This document shows, one piece after another, positions 48,559-60,946 of a DNA stretch of 64,000 nt. A model generated the notes under the pieces. That model was not told the origin of the DNA, did not search any database, and worked only from the letters and a program-made list of their open reading frames with translations. Where the stretch lies: positions 744,001-808,000 of the forward strand of contig OX637626.1 in the NCBI GenBank assembly GCA_951802195.1, in the 5' to 3' direction. This DNA is from Tausonia pullulans (Eukaryota > Basidiomycota > Tremellomycetes > Cystofilobasidiales > Mrakiaceae). The first letter of the stretch is position 1; every line of letters starts with the position of its first letter. The position numbers and the translations under genes were made by a program.

Positions 48559-51500
48559 ATGAGCGGCTTCTCAGCCAAGATGGACTCGCTCAGCGACAAG
48601 TGCGTCGGCCCTCGCCTTAGTCCGAAGCGCAGATGTCTGCTTGGACCGAGGCCTGCCTGACGTCTTTGACCCGTCTCATCGCTTACTCATCGTACCAGGC
48701 TCAAGCACAAGGCCAGAGTACGTCAGATATGGGGTTCAGCGGCCATCTGACAGTACCGGATGATCGCTGGACTGTGCTCTACGGTTCTCGGCGGCCGCCC
48801 TCCCTCTGCTCGCGTCCGTTCCTCTTAGCTCATATGCCTGCCTCTTTCGAAGCTGCTCGATAGCGACCATCTCCGGGCGCTAAAGAAGCAGATTCAGACG
48901 ACCTACAATCCGAACCACCGACACGGTGAGTCCGGCTCATGCCGCCCTGCCCCGTCTCCGCGCACATTGACACTCGGACTTCACCTCCCCGTTCGTTGTT
49001 CAGACGAGGAGCACGAGAAGGAGATCGACCGGCAGAACCAGGCAATCCGGGACTCGCACCGCTTCAACTCGTTCGCGCCCGAGACCAAGAATGCCGTCGT
49101 CCGGAGTCACGTCGATGGGGTGAGCCGTCCTGTCGCCTGTCAGTCGGACCTCACTGACCTCGTTTGATCTACCCAGCACGATTTCTTCTGGGCCGGTATG
49201 TCGCTTGCTAATGATAGAGGATCAACAGATGGTTGTGTGAGCTAACCACTGTCGGTGTTCGCCGCCTTACTGTCAAGTGTCTATCATGGTGCGCCGCCCG
49301 CCGTTCCCTTCGAGCCAGGAACGTCCCTGACTTTGCACCCATATAGCTCGAGGAGGCCGTCAGCACCATCTTCATCCTCGACTGGTGGCTCACCCCGGAG
49401 CTCTAGTGCGTATTTCGCCGCTGAAAATTGCGCCCTCGACGCTGATCTGTGGCAATTCCTACATTCGCAAGTCTCCGCCGGCCTCCCGCGCTCTATCCAG
49501 AGTACCGTCTTGACAGGCTGCTCAAGCGCAAAGCCGAACAGGGCGTCAAGATATAGTGAGTCACATCGCGGCGTCAAAGGGGGGTTTTCCTCACTAAACG
49601 CGCTCCCTCCAGCATCATTGTCTACAAGGAAGTCACGCAGAGCATGTCGATGAGCTCGTCGCACACAAAGCACGCGCTCGAGGATCTGCATGATAACATT
49701 GCCGTCATGAGGCACCCGGACCATCTGGTAAGTGCTCCTCCGAAGTTGATCTGCGCTCGTGCTAATCATCTCTATGATCTCAACTCAGGGCGGGGAGGTG
49801 ACGTTGTACTGGCAAGTCGAAACGTGCATTGTCGTGAACTAATGCTGATATATGCTGCTTGACAGGTCGCACCATGAGAGTAAGCCGCGTTGGTCTCACT
49901 TATGCGCGGTCAGGCCGGAGCTTACACTTCCCCCTCAGAAATGACGATCATAGACAACACGCGTGCTTCCGTCGGCGGTCTCGATCTCTGCTTTGGACGC
50001 TGGGAGTATGTTGACGTTTGTTCCTCAATTGAATCTTAGGCTCTGACACATTGATCTTGTTCCTAGCACCCACGACCAGTAAGACTTCATGCCTGCACGA
50101 AGCAAGACGGCTCTGCTCATCTATGGTCTTCTCTAGCCCCCTCGCGGACGTTCACCCGACCAGCTTCCACCAGACCATGTTTCCTGGCCCCGACTACAAC
50201 AATGTTGGTCTCTACGAGCTTCTCCAGGTGCACTGCTGATGTGAATCTACTTGCCAGGCCCGTGTCCTTGATTTTCAGAACGTCGACGACTATTGCAGCC
50301 AGTCGGTCGACACCTCGTCCGTCACGCGCATGCCCTGGCACGACACGTCGCTCACACTCGTTGGACCGGCCGTCATCGACCTTGTTCGTCCTACGTAGTA
50401 ATTTTTGGTGACTCTTGTGTTGACATCTTGAGTGATTCGACAGGCCCAGCACTTCATCGAGGTAAGCCGAAGCCGTGCTCCAGGGTATCCCGCTCTGACC
50501 CTCTACTTCAGCGATGGAACTTTGTCAAGCACTCGAAGTACAAATACAAGGAGCGTTACGATTGGCTTGGTCTCCCGCAGCGTGAGTGATTGATTCCCCA
50601 TCAGAAAAGTTCCCTCAACCTGACTTGTCCTAGCGTACGAGGCGCCCGTCGACGTCTTCGAGGACCGCCAGGGCGACGCTGAGAGCGAGCTAGACGCGAC
50701 CAAGCGAGCTGAAAGGCGCCGCGAGCACCCCCACCTTCAGAACTGGCTCGACATTGGACGGTCTTATGCTGTGAGGACACTTCGGCATCGCCTCGGACGG
50801 GTTTACGACACTGACTGTTCACTCCTCCTCTCTATTCAGCATCCCTACCACTTCCAAGTGGGTGCATGAGAACTGGAAGATTGCGCAGAACCTGACGTTG
50901 TCCTTCGTTGTTATCAGCCATCCAATGCTCCTCGGGCGGAGGAGCATGTCCCCAAGGGAACCTGCAACGTCCAAGTCGTCCGCAGTTCGGGAGATTGGTC
51001 GCATGGTATCCTTGTCGAGGACTCGATCCAGCGTGCATACGCTCAAATGATAATGGAGGCAAACCATTGCATCTACATGGAGAACCAGTTCTTCATCACC
51101 AATACAGAGAGCGGCAAGGGCCCAGTCCAGAACCTCATCGGAAGGGCGCTCGTCCAACGCATCCTTTCGGCCGCCCGCTCTGGCACCAAGTTCAAGGTAC
51201 GTTCAAGCTGGATTGTTTCTTGCTTCAATGTTGTTCTGATTTTGAACGCCGGTCGCTAGGTCATCATTATCGTACGTCATCCCTCTTCCGCGCCAGGAGA
51301 GCCCCAGTTCCTCATTGACCGTTACGTTCAAGATCCCCGAGATTCCTGCCTTCCCCGGAGACCTTAGCGCAGAGGGCGGCCTCAAGGCGATTATGGGTGC
51401 CCAGGTCAGTTCTGTCCTGAGAAGTTCAGAGCATTGCGACTGACGTATTGGCTCCGCTCAGTATCGCTCCATTAATCGCGGAGGCAACTCTATCATGGAG

Positions 51501-53837
51501 TGCATCGCGGCAGAGGGTTACGACCCGATGGACTACATTCGCTGGTATAACGTGCGTAAATTGGTTGGTAGGGTTACCCTTCCGCTAACATACCGGCTAC
51601 CGGCTTGCTCACAGCTCCGAGGCTACGACCGGATTAATGCGCCTAAGAGCTTCATCAAGTCCATGGAGGAGAGGGTCCGTCCACTTGGCGATTGGACTTC
51701 GGTGCTTGCTGACACGCCATGCTCTCTGACAGAGCGGTGTCAAGTTCGCTGAGGCCCAGGTCGCTCTGGCCAAGATCTGGATAGGCAGCGACGATGTCGG
51801 CAACAAGGGCGAGGACCGCGTAAAGATTTTCGCCGCCGCGGATGAGAGCGGAACCGTCGACCAAATGGAGAAGGGTGGAGAGCAGCAGCAGGGCGTCGCG
51901 GTACATCGGCATTCCATAGTTTGACGCTGGAGGTGAGACCGCTAATTGTATTCACGTCGGAACAGATGCCCAAGACGGTCGAGGAGGCGCAGGCTATCAT
52001 CGATAAATTTGAGGGAGCAGCGAACCGGCCGGACGAGCACGTCCCGGACAACGTCTGCCACCACTCTCAGGCAGGTGTCCTACCCCTCTCGGAGGCGAGG
52101 TGGGCGGCAACAGAGGAGGAGGAGAGGGATGCCTATGTACGTGCGATGCACGCCCGCCGACAGTGTGACTTTATGATCTGACAGGCACTCTTCATCGCAG
52201 GTCACTGAGCTTGACTACATTCACTCCAAGATCGTGAGTGCGATACGAACGTTTACGCCGGTTTGCGGGCTAACCTTTCATTGTGTCGATCTGTTCAGAT
52301 GATCGGTAAGCGCAACAGGGCGCAACCCAGAGCATTCATCACAAACCACTGACTTGCCTTTTCCAGTTGACGACCGACGCGTCATCTGCGGCTCTGCCAG
52401 TGAGTCCATCGTCGGGACCGTCCAAAGCTTTGGCTGACCATGTACCATCCATACCAGACCTGAACGACCGCTCGCAATGCGGAGACCATGACAGCGAGAT
52501 CGCGGTCGTCGTCGAGGGTGAACAAGCTCTGTATTTGTCTCGGCGATTCGAGTCACAGCTTGACACTTGTTTGTTCCCAGACATGGACATGGTCAAGACG
52601 ACTATGGACGGCAAGCCCTACGAGGCCGCCAGGTTCGTCAAGGCATGGAGGCAGACTCTCATGAAGGAACACCTTGGTCTCCTCCCTGCACAAGGCACTC
52701 ACCCCTTTGGCGAGACGCCTAAAGTTGGTCCCATCTTCATCTGGATCTCGTGGTGCATCTCCACCTGACGCTAACTTATAACGATCGGTGCGTGTGTATG
52801 TGTCCCCGTCTCGATCCACAGCCGGAAATGCTCCCGTCGCCGCATGAGCACAGGGACTTCCTCGAGTCGGAGGCGGACCAGCAAGTCTCCGATTTCCTCT
52901 CAGACGAGTTCCAGAACGTGAGCTGTTTCTCTGTTTCGGCGCATGTGATCGAGGACTGAATCCGAACCCCCCCCCCCCCCCCTTGGCCTTCTCTCCAGCT
53001 CTGGATTGGAACGGCTAAGCGTAACCGCGAGATTTTCACGGATATCTTCCAGACCTCCCCGCACGACAAGGCTACGAGCTGGGCTAAGTACCGCGAGGTC
53101 CGAGCTTATTTCCTTCCGTTCTCTATCGGCTGTCATATCTCTCCTGGCGAGGCTGCTATTGCCCAAGCGAATCACTGATAACGCATATGGTTTGCTGCAG
53201 CTTAATCCCAAGAACATCAAGACGGGCCACGTCGCCAATAAGGATCTCAGCATCCAACAGATTAAAGAAAGTCTCAGCCAGATCCGGGGCCACCTAGTCG
53301 AGATGCCGCTTCAGTTCCTGATCGGTGGGTCCCGCTGCTTTGCTTGCTCGCATGTCTTTCCCGAGATGGACCTTCTTCTCTCGATAAAAAGTGGCGCGGG
53401 GCAAGGTGACCAGTCGGCTTTTGTGATACTTGAAGGCTGACAACTCCGATCCTTTCGACCGGGGCGGACTTCAGAGGAGAAGCAACTAGCCTCAATGGCG
53501 GACTTGGGGTCCGTGAATTCTGTGACTTTGGTGAGAAGTATCGGTCTAACTCGAAAAAGTGGAGGCCGAATGCTGACAGATACCTGGACCTGTCGCGCTG
53601 CGCAGCCACTCTATCTCTAAACCTACGGTCTGCGAGGCCTGCCCGCACCGCGCGGACTGTCCTCTTGTGGTCGTTTCGGACAAGAGAAAGCGGACGTCAT
53701 CGTGTGAGGTTGGAGTTGCAGGTGAACAATGGAAGAGAGCTGCGGAAGAATGGTGGCCGCGCGCGCAGGAAGATCTCGATGAGGCGTTTCCTTTCTTAAA
53801 TGGCTGGCCTTATGTGGCGGTGGCGGCGTCAGTGTGA
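48559..53837 (+). CDS. Phospholipase D (two HKD motifs, no PX/PH)
   Basis: Hydrolyses phosphatidylcholine to phosphatidic acid. Start MSGFSAKMDSLSDK-LKHKA. Blocks: AVSTIFILDWWLTPEL, KAEQGVKIYIIVYKEVT, the first HKD as YW-SHHEK-MTIIDNTRASVGGLD, RMPWHDTSLTLVGPAV, MIMEANHCIYMENQFFI, KFKVIIIIPEIPAFPG, and the second HKD as DYIHSKI-MIV-DDRRVICGSAN. At least 20 exons are needed. Five are 7-14 nt (49278-49288, 49866-49879, 50067-50078, 51260-51271, 52299-52305). One intron uses a GC donor (49812). PX and PH domains of Spo14-type enzymes are absent. The end is uncertain: after NSVTL the frame runs to TGA at 53835-53837 with a Cys-rich segment (CEACPHRADCP). Confidence 0.9.
49866..49879 (+). other. 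14-nt microexon carrying most of the first HKD motif of phospholipase D
   Basis: GTCGCACCATGAGA completes Trp and codes S-H-H-E and the first base of Lys of HxK. The upstream intron (49812-49865) starts GCAAGT, a GC donor. The motif cannot form without this exon. Confidence 0.8.
52299..52305 (+). other. 7-nt microexon inside the second HKD motif of phospholipase D
   Basis: ATGATCG lies between TTCAG and GTAAGC. It gives M-I and the first base of Val in HSKI-MIV-DD. It is required for the motif HxKxxxxD. Confidence 0.8.
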
Positions 53838-54894
53838 CCAAGACTCTGAGGCTTTGAATAATAATTGCGAGGAGTAATGAGAAGAGAGGGGAAGGCCATT
53901 TCCTTCTCTTGGAAGGATGAGAAGCCTGCAAGCAGTCTCGTGTTCTTTGACCCTCTCATGTATCCGCACCCATGCGCTAACATCGCGGACTTGATTTGTC
54001 TGACTGTGCAGCGTGTGGCCGAGCGGGGGGGGGCACTCGGGGACAGCTTGCTGGCAAAAGCGGAGCAAGCGGGGCCTTGAATGACCTCCCTGTCTTCTCC
54101 AACATCTCTCCTCTCCTCCTTTGACTCTTTGTCCTATTCCACTGCTTCTTTTTTTTCCGTTTGCTCCGCCGTCCTGGAATCTCAACTCCCCTGAGTGGTT
54201 AAAAGACTATGTTTCAGCCTTGCTGGGCTTCCCCTCTCTCACCCTGCCAGCACACAGCGGAAAACGTTTCGTTACCCGGCGGGCGGACTGGCTGAATTAA
54301 GGCGAAGTGGGAGCAAACTGTGTGTGTGAGAAAAACAGCGCGAGCGAGGGAAGAAACGAGAGAAGGGGGGCAAGGTGGCAGCATCCATCGCTACCACCAG
54401 GAGCTGCGATCTCAATCTCGCGCTTCCATTCTTGTTCTCACGCTATCCAGTCCCGCGATGCGGTGGCGCTTGACCTTCTGGCCTTCTGGCCAGCTGATGA
54501 GCTCGACAAGTGGAGGGACAAGGAGGGGGGTCCCGCCATCGCCCTAAATCGCCCGGTCTCATTTGAGCCGAGCGAGGTCCGATCTCCCGACATTTGGAGC
54601 GAAATGTCAAGTGACCTTTTAGCTCGCTCGGGAGCTTGCCTACTTCCTTCACCAGAACCCGGTGTCTGCCGAAAAGCAGAGCGGCAAGACCGCCCCACAA
54701 CTGGTTTCCTTCCCTTTACCCCTCCTCCCCCGGGTGCGCGCAGATGACCAAGAGCCCTCCACTCGCCCGTCCCTTCACACCCAACCACATCCCACCCCAC
54801 CTCTCCCATCACCAGCACCATCACCACCACCACCACCACCACCACCACTACCACCACTACCACCACTACCCCACCGGTTCTTCACCCAGCTACT
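53838..54894. other. Aldehyde dehydrogenase promoter and leader with (CAC)n repeat
   Basis: A 1.06-kb gap between two plus-strand genes, with a CAC/CAT trinucleotide tract at about 54811-54870 immediately before the aldehyde dehydrogenase ATG. The frame 54307-54747 lacks domains. The tract sits in the transcribed leader. Confidence 0.6.
54811..54872 (+). repeat. (CAC)n microsatellite in 5' leader
   Basis: About 60 bases of CAC/ACC repeats with a few T interruptions, ending about 25 bases before the aldehyde dehydrogenase ATG at 54895. It would lie in the mRNA leader. Confidence 0.8.
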
Positions 54895-57800
54895 ATGGTT
54901 CAGACTTTGACAAGGGAGTTCAACACTGAGTCTTGGAAGGGCAAGATTAACGTCCGTGAGTGCTGCATCGCTGTCCGTGCCGTTGCATGGCAGCTTCCCC
55001 GGCCTCGGTGGACGCTTCCCTTCATCACGAAGGCGCTTGGCGGCCCCGCTTCCTTCCTTCCCCGCGAGACGACACCACTGACACGGTAGGGACGTTCTCT
55101 CAGCTCTCGGACTCTACATCAATGGAGAGTTTGTCGACTCTGTTGAGGGCAAAACCATTGAGTACGTCGCCGGACTTCGCTCCTCTCAGCCTGGCCAGAC
55201 CCGGCAGCTCGGCCCGATGATTGACTTACTCTTTGTGTCTCTCCCTCCTACAGGACTCTCGACCCCTCTAATGGCGAGGTCATCTGCGCGTTCGCCGAGG
55301 GAACCGCCAAGGATGTCGACATCGCTGTCGAGGCCGCTGAGGCGGGTGCGTTGGCGACGCAGAAAGGACAGACCGTGCTTTCGGGGCTCCCCCGCTGACC
55401 TCTCCCTCTTTCGTCAACCCCCTCATACGCTCGCTACCTTACCCCTTCCCCCCTTTCTCGCTGCGATCATGCAGCCTACAAGTCCTCCTGGGGAGAGAGG
55501 GTCCACCCCGCCGAGCGTGGCCGCATCCTCATGAAGCTCGCCGAACTCATCGAGGCCAACGCCGACGAGATCGCTGCCGTCGAGGTCCGTATCGGACAGT
55601 CGGCGAGCTGTCATTATCCCCGGCCGGACCGAGTACGGGATTGACATCTTGCTTCGTCTTCTCCTTGCAGTCGCTTGACAATGGAAAGGCTTTCACCTTT
55701 GCCCGCCACTTCGATGTTACTGAGGCTGCCGCCTGCCTCCGCTACTACGGAGGTGCATCGTTCTTTTGATCTCACTGTGCCGCCTATTGCCGCACATGCT
55801 AACCGTGTACTCGCTCTCCTCTTGCAGGATGGGCTGACAAGGGTGCGCTTGATTAAGTCGTCATCACCTATGATCGTCTGATGCTCACATTCACTTCTCG
55901 CTATGACCAGACGGAGGCAAGGTCATCGATTGCGGAGACCACAAGATGGCTTACACTCGCCACGAGCCTATCGGTGTTGTCGGCCAGGTGCGTCGTCGCG
56001 GCACCCAGCTCTCATCATGCGCCGCACCTAATGATACTTCCTTTCTGTTACCTTAGATCATTCCCTGGAACTTCCCCGTCCTCATGTTCGCCTGGAAGAT
56101 CGGACCCGCTCTCGCTTGCGGAAACACCATCGTCCTCAAGCCCTCCGAGTTGACCAGTCTTTCCGGTGAGTGCCTTTTCGCCTCGCTTTGAGGACACACG
56201 TGTTATATCATAGCATTCTGACGTTTCCTCTGTGCTGCCGGTAGCTCTCAAGGTTGCCAGTGAGTTATTCCCTGCCGCGGGCACCGCCGAGTCTACTGAA
56301 GACGTCAAATCGACGCGCCATCGTCCTCGTACGCCACTGACAAGTTTCTCTTCACTATCAGCTCTCTTCGAGCAGGCTGGCCTCCCCAAGGGTGTCGTGA
56401 ACATCGTGCCGGGATACGGGCTTTCCGGCGAGTGGATCATTCCATTCATAGGGCCTAAGAGCAGCCGCTGACGATTCCTCTCTGGCCATCTCAGTCGGCA
56501 GCGCTATCTCCTCTCACCCGTGCGTCTCAGAGAGCCCTCTTGCCTACAGGCTCAGCGCTGACTCCCTTCATGCATCACTGTTTGCCACTCATAGCAAGAT
56601 CCTCAAGGTTGCCTTCACTGGTTCGACCATGGTTGGACGTGCGATCATGAAGAACGCTGCCGCTTCCAACCTCAAGAATGTCACCCTTGAGCTTGGTGGC
56701 AAGTCCCCCAACATCATCTTCGCCGACGCCGATATCGACCAGGCCGTCTCGTGGTCCGCGTTCGGTATCTTCTTGTGAGTTCTAGTCGATGCGAGCATTG
56801 GCGCCATCCTTCACTGCTAACTCATCTCGACTTTTAGCAACCACGGCCAGGTCTGCTGCGCCGGATCGCGCATCTACGTCCACGAGGACATCTACGAGAA
56901 GTGGGTGGACCCTTCAGTCTTGTCCTTGGAAGTTGACTGACTGGTTCGTCTACAAAGGTTCATCGAGAAGTACCTCGAGAAGGTGAAGTCGCTCCAGATC
57001 GGATCTCCCTTTTCGCTCAACACCTTCCAGGGTTAGTTCCAGTTCTCACTTGTTTCTATCTCAGGACTATCCACTGACGACAGCATACACCTCTCATTCT
57101 AGGTCCCCAAGTCTCTGAGACCCAGTACGACCGCATCATGAGCTACATCGAGTCCGGCAAGTCTGAGGGTGCCAAGCTTCTCGCTGGTGGAGAGCGCTAC
57201 GGCGAGGGCGGATACTTCATCAAGCCCACTGTTTTCACTGAGGTCACCAAGGACATGAAGATTGCCAAGGAGGAGATCTTCGGCCCGTGAGTTCGGCCTG
57301 CTGCAGATGAATCTAGGGTGCGGCGCCGACGCTAACCCTGCCTCACCTTATTTTCCCTCCGCCATCTTCTCCTTTCACCTACCTTGTTCTGTCAATCATC
57401 TCTTCCCTTGTGCCTGATCTTGCTTTCCTTATCAGCGTTGTCGCCATCTCCAAGTTCAAGACCGACGAGGAGGTCATCGAGCTCGCCAACTCCTCCGAGT
57501 ACGGTCTCGCCTCTGCCGTTTTCTCCCAGAACATTACTCGTGCGATTTCTGTGGCGAACCGTATTCACGCCGGAACGTAAGTATTGAAATTCCGTGTCTC
57601 GTAGCCTTTTGGCTCGTAAGAGATTGAGTGCGCAACTCTGACTTGTACTTTCCTTCGCAACCTCCACCCCGGCCTCTTAATTGCTTTTGCCCCTGTGCCT
57701 CTCCCGTTCTCCAGCGTCTGGGTCAACTGCTACAACCAGCTCACCAGCTCCGTTCCCTTCGGCGGATACAAGGTCCAGTCCCTGTCCCGTTGGCATCTGG

Positions 57801-58048
57801 TCCACACTGCGCTCGTCTACTGAAGCTCGTCTTTCTCCATTCCCTCTTGCTCCACCACCACCACCAGACCTCCGGTATCGGCCGCGAGCTCGGAGAGTAC
57901 GCTCTTGCGAACTACACCAGCGTCAAGTGCGAATTCGAACTTCATTCATCTAGCTCTGGCAGTCACACCAAAGTGTCGCCCATCGCTGACTTTTGCTCTT
58001 CCAACCAGGGCTGTCCACATCAACCTCACCCAGCCGGCGCCCCTCTAA
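54895..58048 (+). CDS. NAD(P)-dependent aldehyde dehydrogenase
   Basis: Oxidises aldehydes such as acetaldehyde to acids. From [20 protein letters not shown] it runs through [81 protein letters not shown] (cofactor loop), [12 protein letters not shown] (general-base Glu), [18 protein letters not shown] (catalytic Cys), [19 protein letters not shown] and [24 protein letters not shown] to LTQPAPL and TAA. Length is about 500 residues, as usual. At least fifteen exons are needed, two of them 15 nt (55828-55842, 56245-56259). No targeting presequence is clear, so it is probably cytosolic. Confidence 0.94.
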
Positions 58049-59055
58049 ATCTGATTTACTGTATCGTGTCTTCTGTGTCTTGGGTCTATTATGTCGTTTC
58101 GTTCTCTGGCACGTGAAGGTCGGTCCAGGCATCTGAGTAGAACGTCGCCCAGATTCTCGCTACGGGAACCTGGCTTGAGTCGCTAGCGAACTCGGCGAGA
58201 TAAAATATCGACGAGGGTGGGGAGAGGCAGATATTCGGAGAAAAGCCGACCGGCCGGGTTGTATGGCGAGAAGCGATGAAGTGCGGTGGCATGAAAATGG
58301 ATCGCTCAGGCTGCGATGTAGCTCCTAAAAAGCGAGGAACAAACGAGTTAAGTGGTCAACGAGTACCATTCAACTGACCGGGAACTCGCCTCGACAGAGA
58401 TCTGAATAGCTCCTACGTCCTGCGTGTGCATATTTTCTCCATCTTCACATAAGTGAACTTTGCTTCGCCACTTGCGTCATTGCAAATCTCGCACCCGGGC
58501 TATGCCAGGGACCAGGCTTAGTGAGTGAAATGTCAGATCATGTTTATAGGGTAGCGAAATGAGTTGGGAGGCTGGCTGACATGGGCCGCGTGCGGCAGCA
58601 GCCTAAAGGTCAAGCTGGTCGATCTGATGATCCTTCACGTCGATTTTATCAAGCAGCTATTGAGTCGTAGTTGAAATGAGTAAAGTCTTAAGTTGCAATT
58701 CACACCCAGATGAGGCGATGGCGCGTAGCAAGAACGACACCATCGCGCGCTGACGACCTGTCTTTCTCATTCAATCCTCCCTTTATTAAAAGAGGTGTGA
58801 TTGTTTATCCCTCTTTCATTGTCTTATCGCTCCCACAACTCTCTAGGATTGGAGTGCCATAGTGCGCGCGGCCGAGCGCCGGTTGACTCCCCAGCTTGGC
58901 CCAGCGCGACGGGGGAAAGGGCCCGCGTGAGACCGAGAGGGAACGCTCGTCTGGTCTGGCCTGGCTCTAGACACCCAACCATCAGCCGACCCACCCACTC
59001 TTCCCACCCCCCCTCCCCCCCTTCTTCCACTCCTCACCCTCCGTCTTTCAACGCC
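58049..59055. other. Intergenic before YPT7
   Basis: A 1-kb gap between two plus-strand genes. The first part is fairly A/T-rich with no coding signal; C/T tracts appear just before the YPT7 start (59000-59050). No gene or structured element is supported. Confidence 0.5.
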
Positions 59056-60460
59056 ATGGCGTCCCGCAAGAAGGTCCTGCTCAAGGTTAACTTGTCTCCT
59101 GCTGCTCCCATCGATCCAGCGAGCCTCCGAATTGATGTCCCTCCCCGCCTCCTCCCCAGGTCATCATCCTCGGCGACAGCGGGTTAGTCGCTCTTCTTCT
59201 CGGGCACCAGAATGCCAGGGTCGCTTTGAAGGCTAGAAGCAGTCACTGAAGGCTCCTCGTCCTTCCTCTCTCGCCTTGTCGCCCTCATCGCTTTGCCCCT
59301 CGGTCTCCACGCGCCCCTCGCCTTGCTCCCCCTTCGCCTCACTCCGCCTCCTCACGATGGCACTCTACAGAGTCGGCAAGACTTCGCTCATGAACCAATA
59401 CGTCAACAAGCGTTTCAGCAACCAGTACAAGGCCACGATCGGCGCCGACTTGTGCGTTGACGGTCTCATCGTTCCCCTCCCTCACCCCTGCTGGCCCTCT
59501 TGTCGCGGCCGCCCCCTCCTGCTCCGCCTGCCATATACTCGCCGGCCCACATGCCCTGCTGACCGTCTCTCTCCCTCGGCTCCTCCTCGGGCTCCCACCT
59601 TCAGCCTCACCAAGGAGGTCATGGTCGATGACAGGCTAGTCACCATGCAGGTTCGTCCGCCTCCCTCCCTTGGGCCCGAGCTCGCGCATCGTCGTCCCCC
59701 CAGACGTGAGCGCTGATGATGGACTTGCCGCCTCCCTCGACAGCTCTGGGACACCGCCGGCCAAGAGCGATTCCAGTCGCTTGGTGTCGCCTTCTACCGC
59801 GGTGCCGACTGCTGCGTTCTCGTGTATGACGTGAACTCGACGAAGAGCTTCGAGGCGCTCGACTCGTGGCGCGACGAGTTCCTGATCCAGGTCGGTCTCC
59901 GTTCTACGATGATCAGACGCGACCTGCTTCCCATCTCTGATTCTCTATCGCCTTCTCGTCCCCAGGCTAGCCCGCACGACCCGGAGAACTTCCCCTTTGT
60001 CCTCCTTGGCAACAAGATCGATCAGGGGGAGTCCAAGCGAACGGTGCGTCATTGTCGTCCCCATGACACGACCAACCTCGAGGCTGACATGCCGATTCAC
60101 TCCCGCTCGCAACTCCGCAGGTCTCCCAGAAGCGGGCGATGACCTGGTGCCAGTCCAAGGGCAACATCCCTTACTTTGAGACCTCGGCCAAGGAGGCCAT
60201 CAATGTCGAGCAGGCGTTCCAGACGATCGCCAAGAACGCCCTCCAGCAGGAGGCCGAGGTTGAGCTCTACGCCGACTAGTGAGTGGTCTCTCGCTCTTTG
60301 CTTTGAGGAATGAACGGATGGAACGGTGTTCGCCTGCTTCGGTCGTCGTTTCGCCATTCGCTGACGACCCTTCCTCCCCCTCCCTTCCTTCCTTGCCACC
60401 AGCCCCGATCCCATCCAGATCGATGCCGCAGGCTCCCAGAATTACGGCTGCAGCTGTTAA
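59056..60460 (+). CDS. YPT7: Rab7-type small GTPase of late endosome/vacuole fusion
   Basis: Six to eight exons. Start [10 protein letters not shown], then [20 protein letters not shown] (P-loop), [15 protein letters not shown] (switch I), [20 protein letters not shown] (switch II), VFVYDV-type [39 protein letters not shown], and the C-terminus [11 protein letters not shown] before TAA (60458-60460), whose CSC is a dual prenylation motif. GTP-bound Ypt7 recruits HOPS for vacuole fusion. Exon 2 is about 23 nt and carries VIILGDSG. Confidence 0.95.
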
Positions 60461-60946
60461 TGACGTCTTCCTTCCGCTTGTTTGCGTGTGTGTTTTTCCT
60501 CTCTGGAAACCCCCCTTCTATCCCCGTCGCTCTCATTCTCATCGAGTACCTTACCTCTCCCCCCCTTCAACCCCCTCCTCTCCCCCCGCCCATTCATCAG
60601 CCCTTTAATGCCCTAACTAGTCTCTCGCCCTCTTCTCGTTTCTCTCTCTTCCTCTCTCTCTCTCTTCTGAACGAAATGAAGCATGTCACCCTCGCTCGAT
60701 TCCGCTCGTCTATCCATCTAGAGTCAGTGTGCGTTTCCGACGGCGGCGCACTACTGTAGCTGTCCGTCCACCCAAGCCAAGACCGGACGCAGGGGTGTTG
60801 GCTTTGGGAAGCAATCATGAGATCTCGTGAGGGACGTGGTGGGTCTGCGGGAGGGAAGAAGGAAAAGGGGAGGTGTGGCATCGAGGAGGCACGCAGGCGG
60901 ACCGATGAGGATGCTGAGGCTTAGGTCCAGGATGGCTGGCCAGCCC
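60461..60946. other. Convergent 3' region of YPT7 and RPC11
   Basis: A 486-base gap with CT-rich tracts (60600-60670) and no gene. It holds the two 3' UTRs. Confidence 0.5.

Noticed and set aside
54636-54929. Poly-His/Pro open frame over the CAC tract
   Set aside because: Product of the microsatellite in the leader of the aldehyde dehydrogenase, out of its frame.
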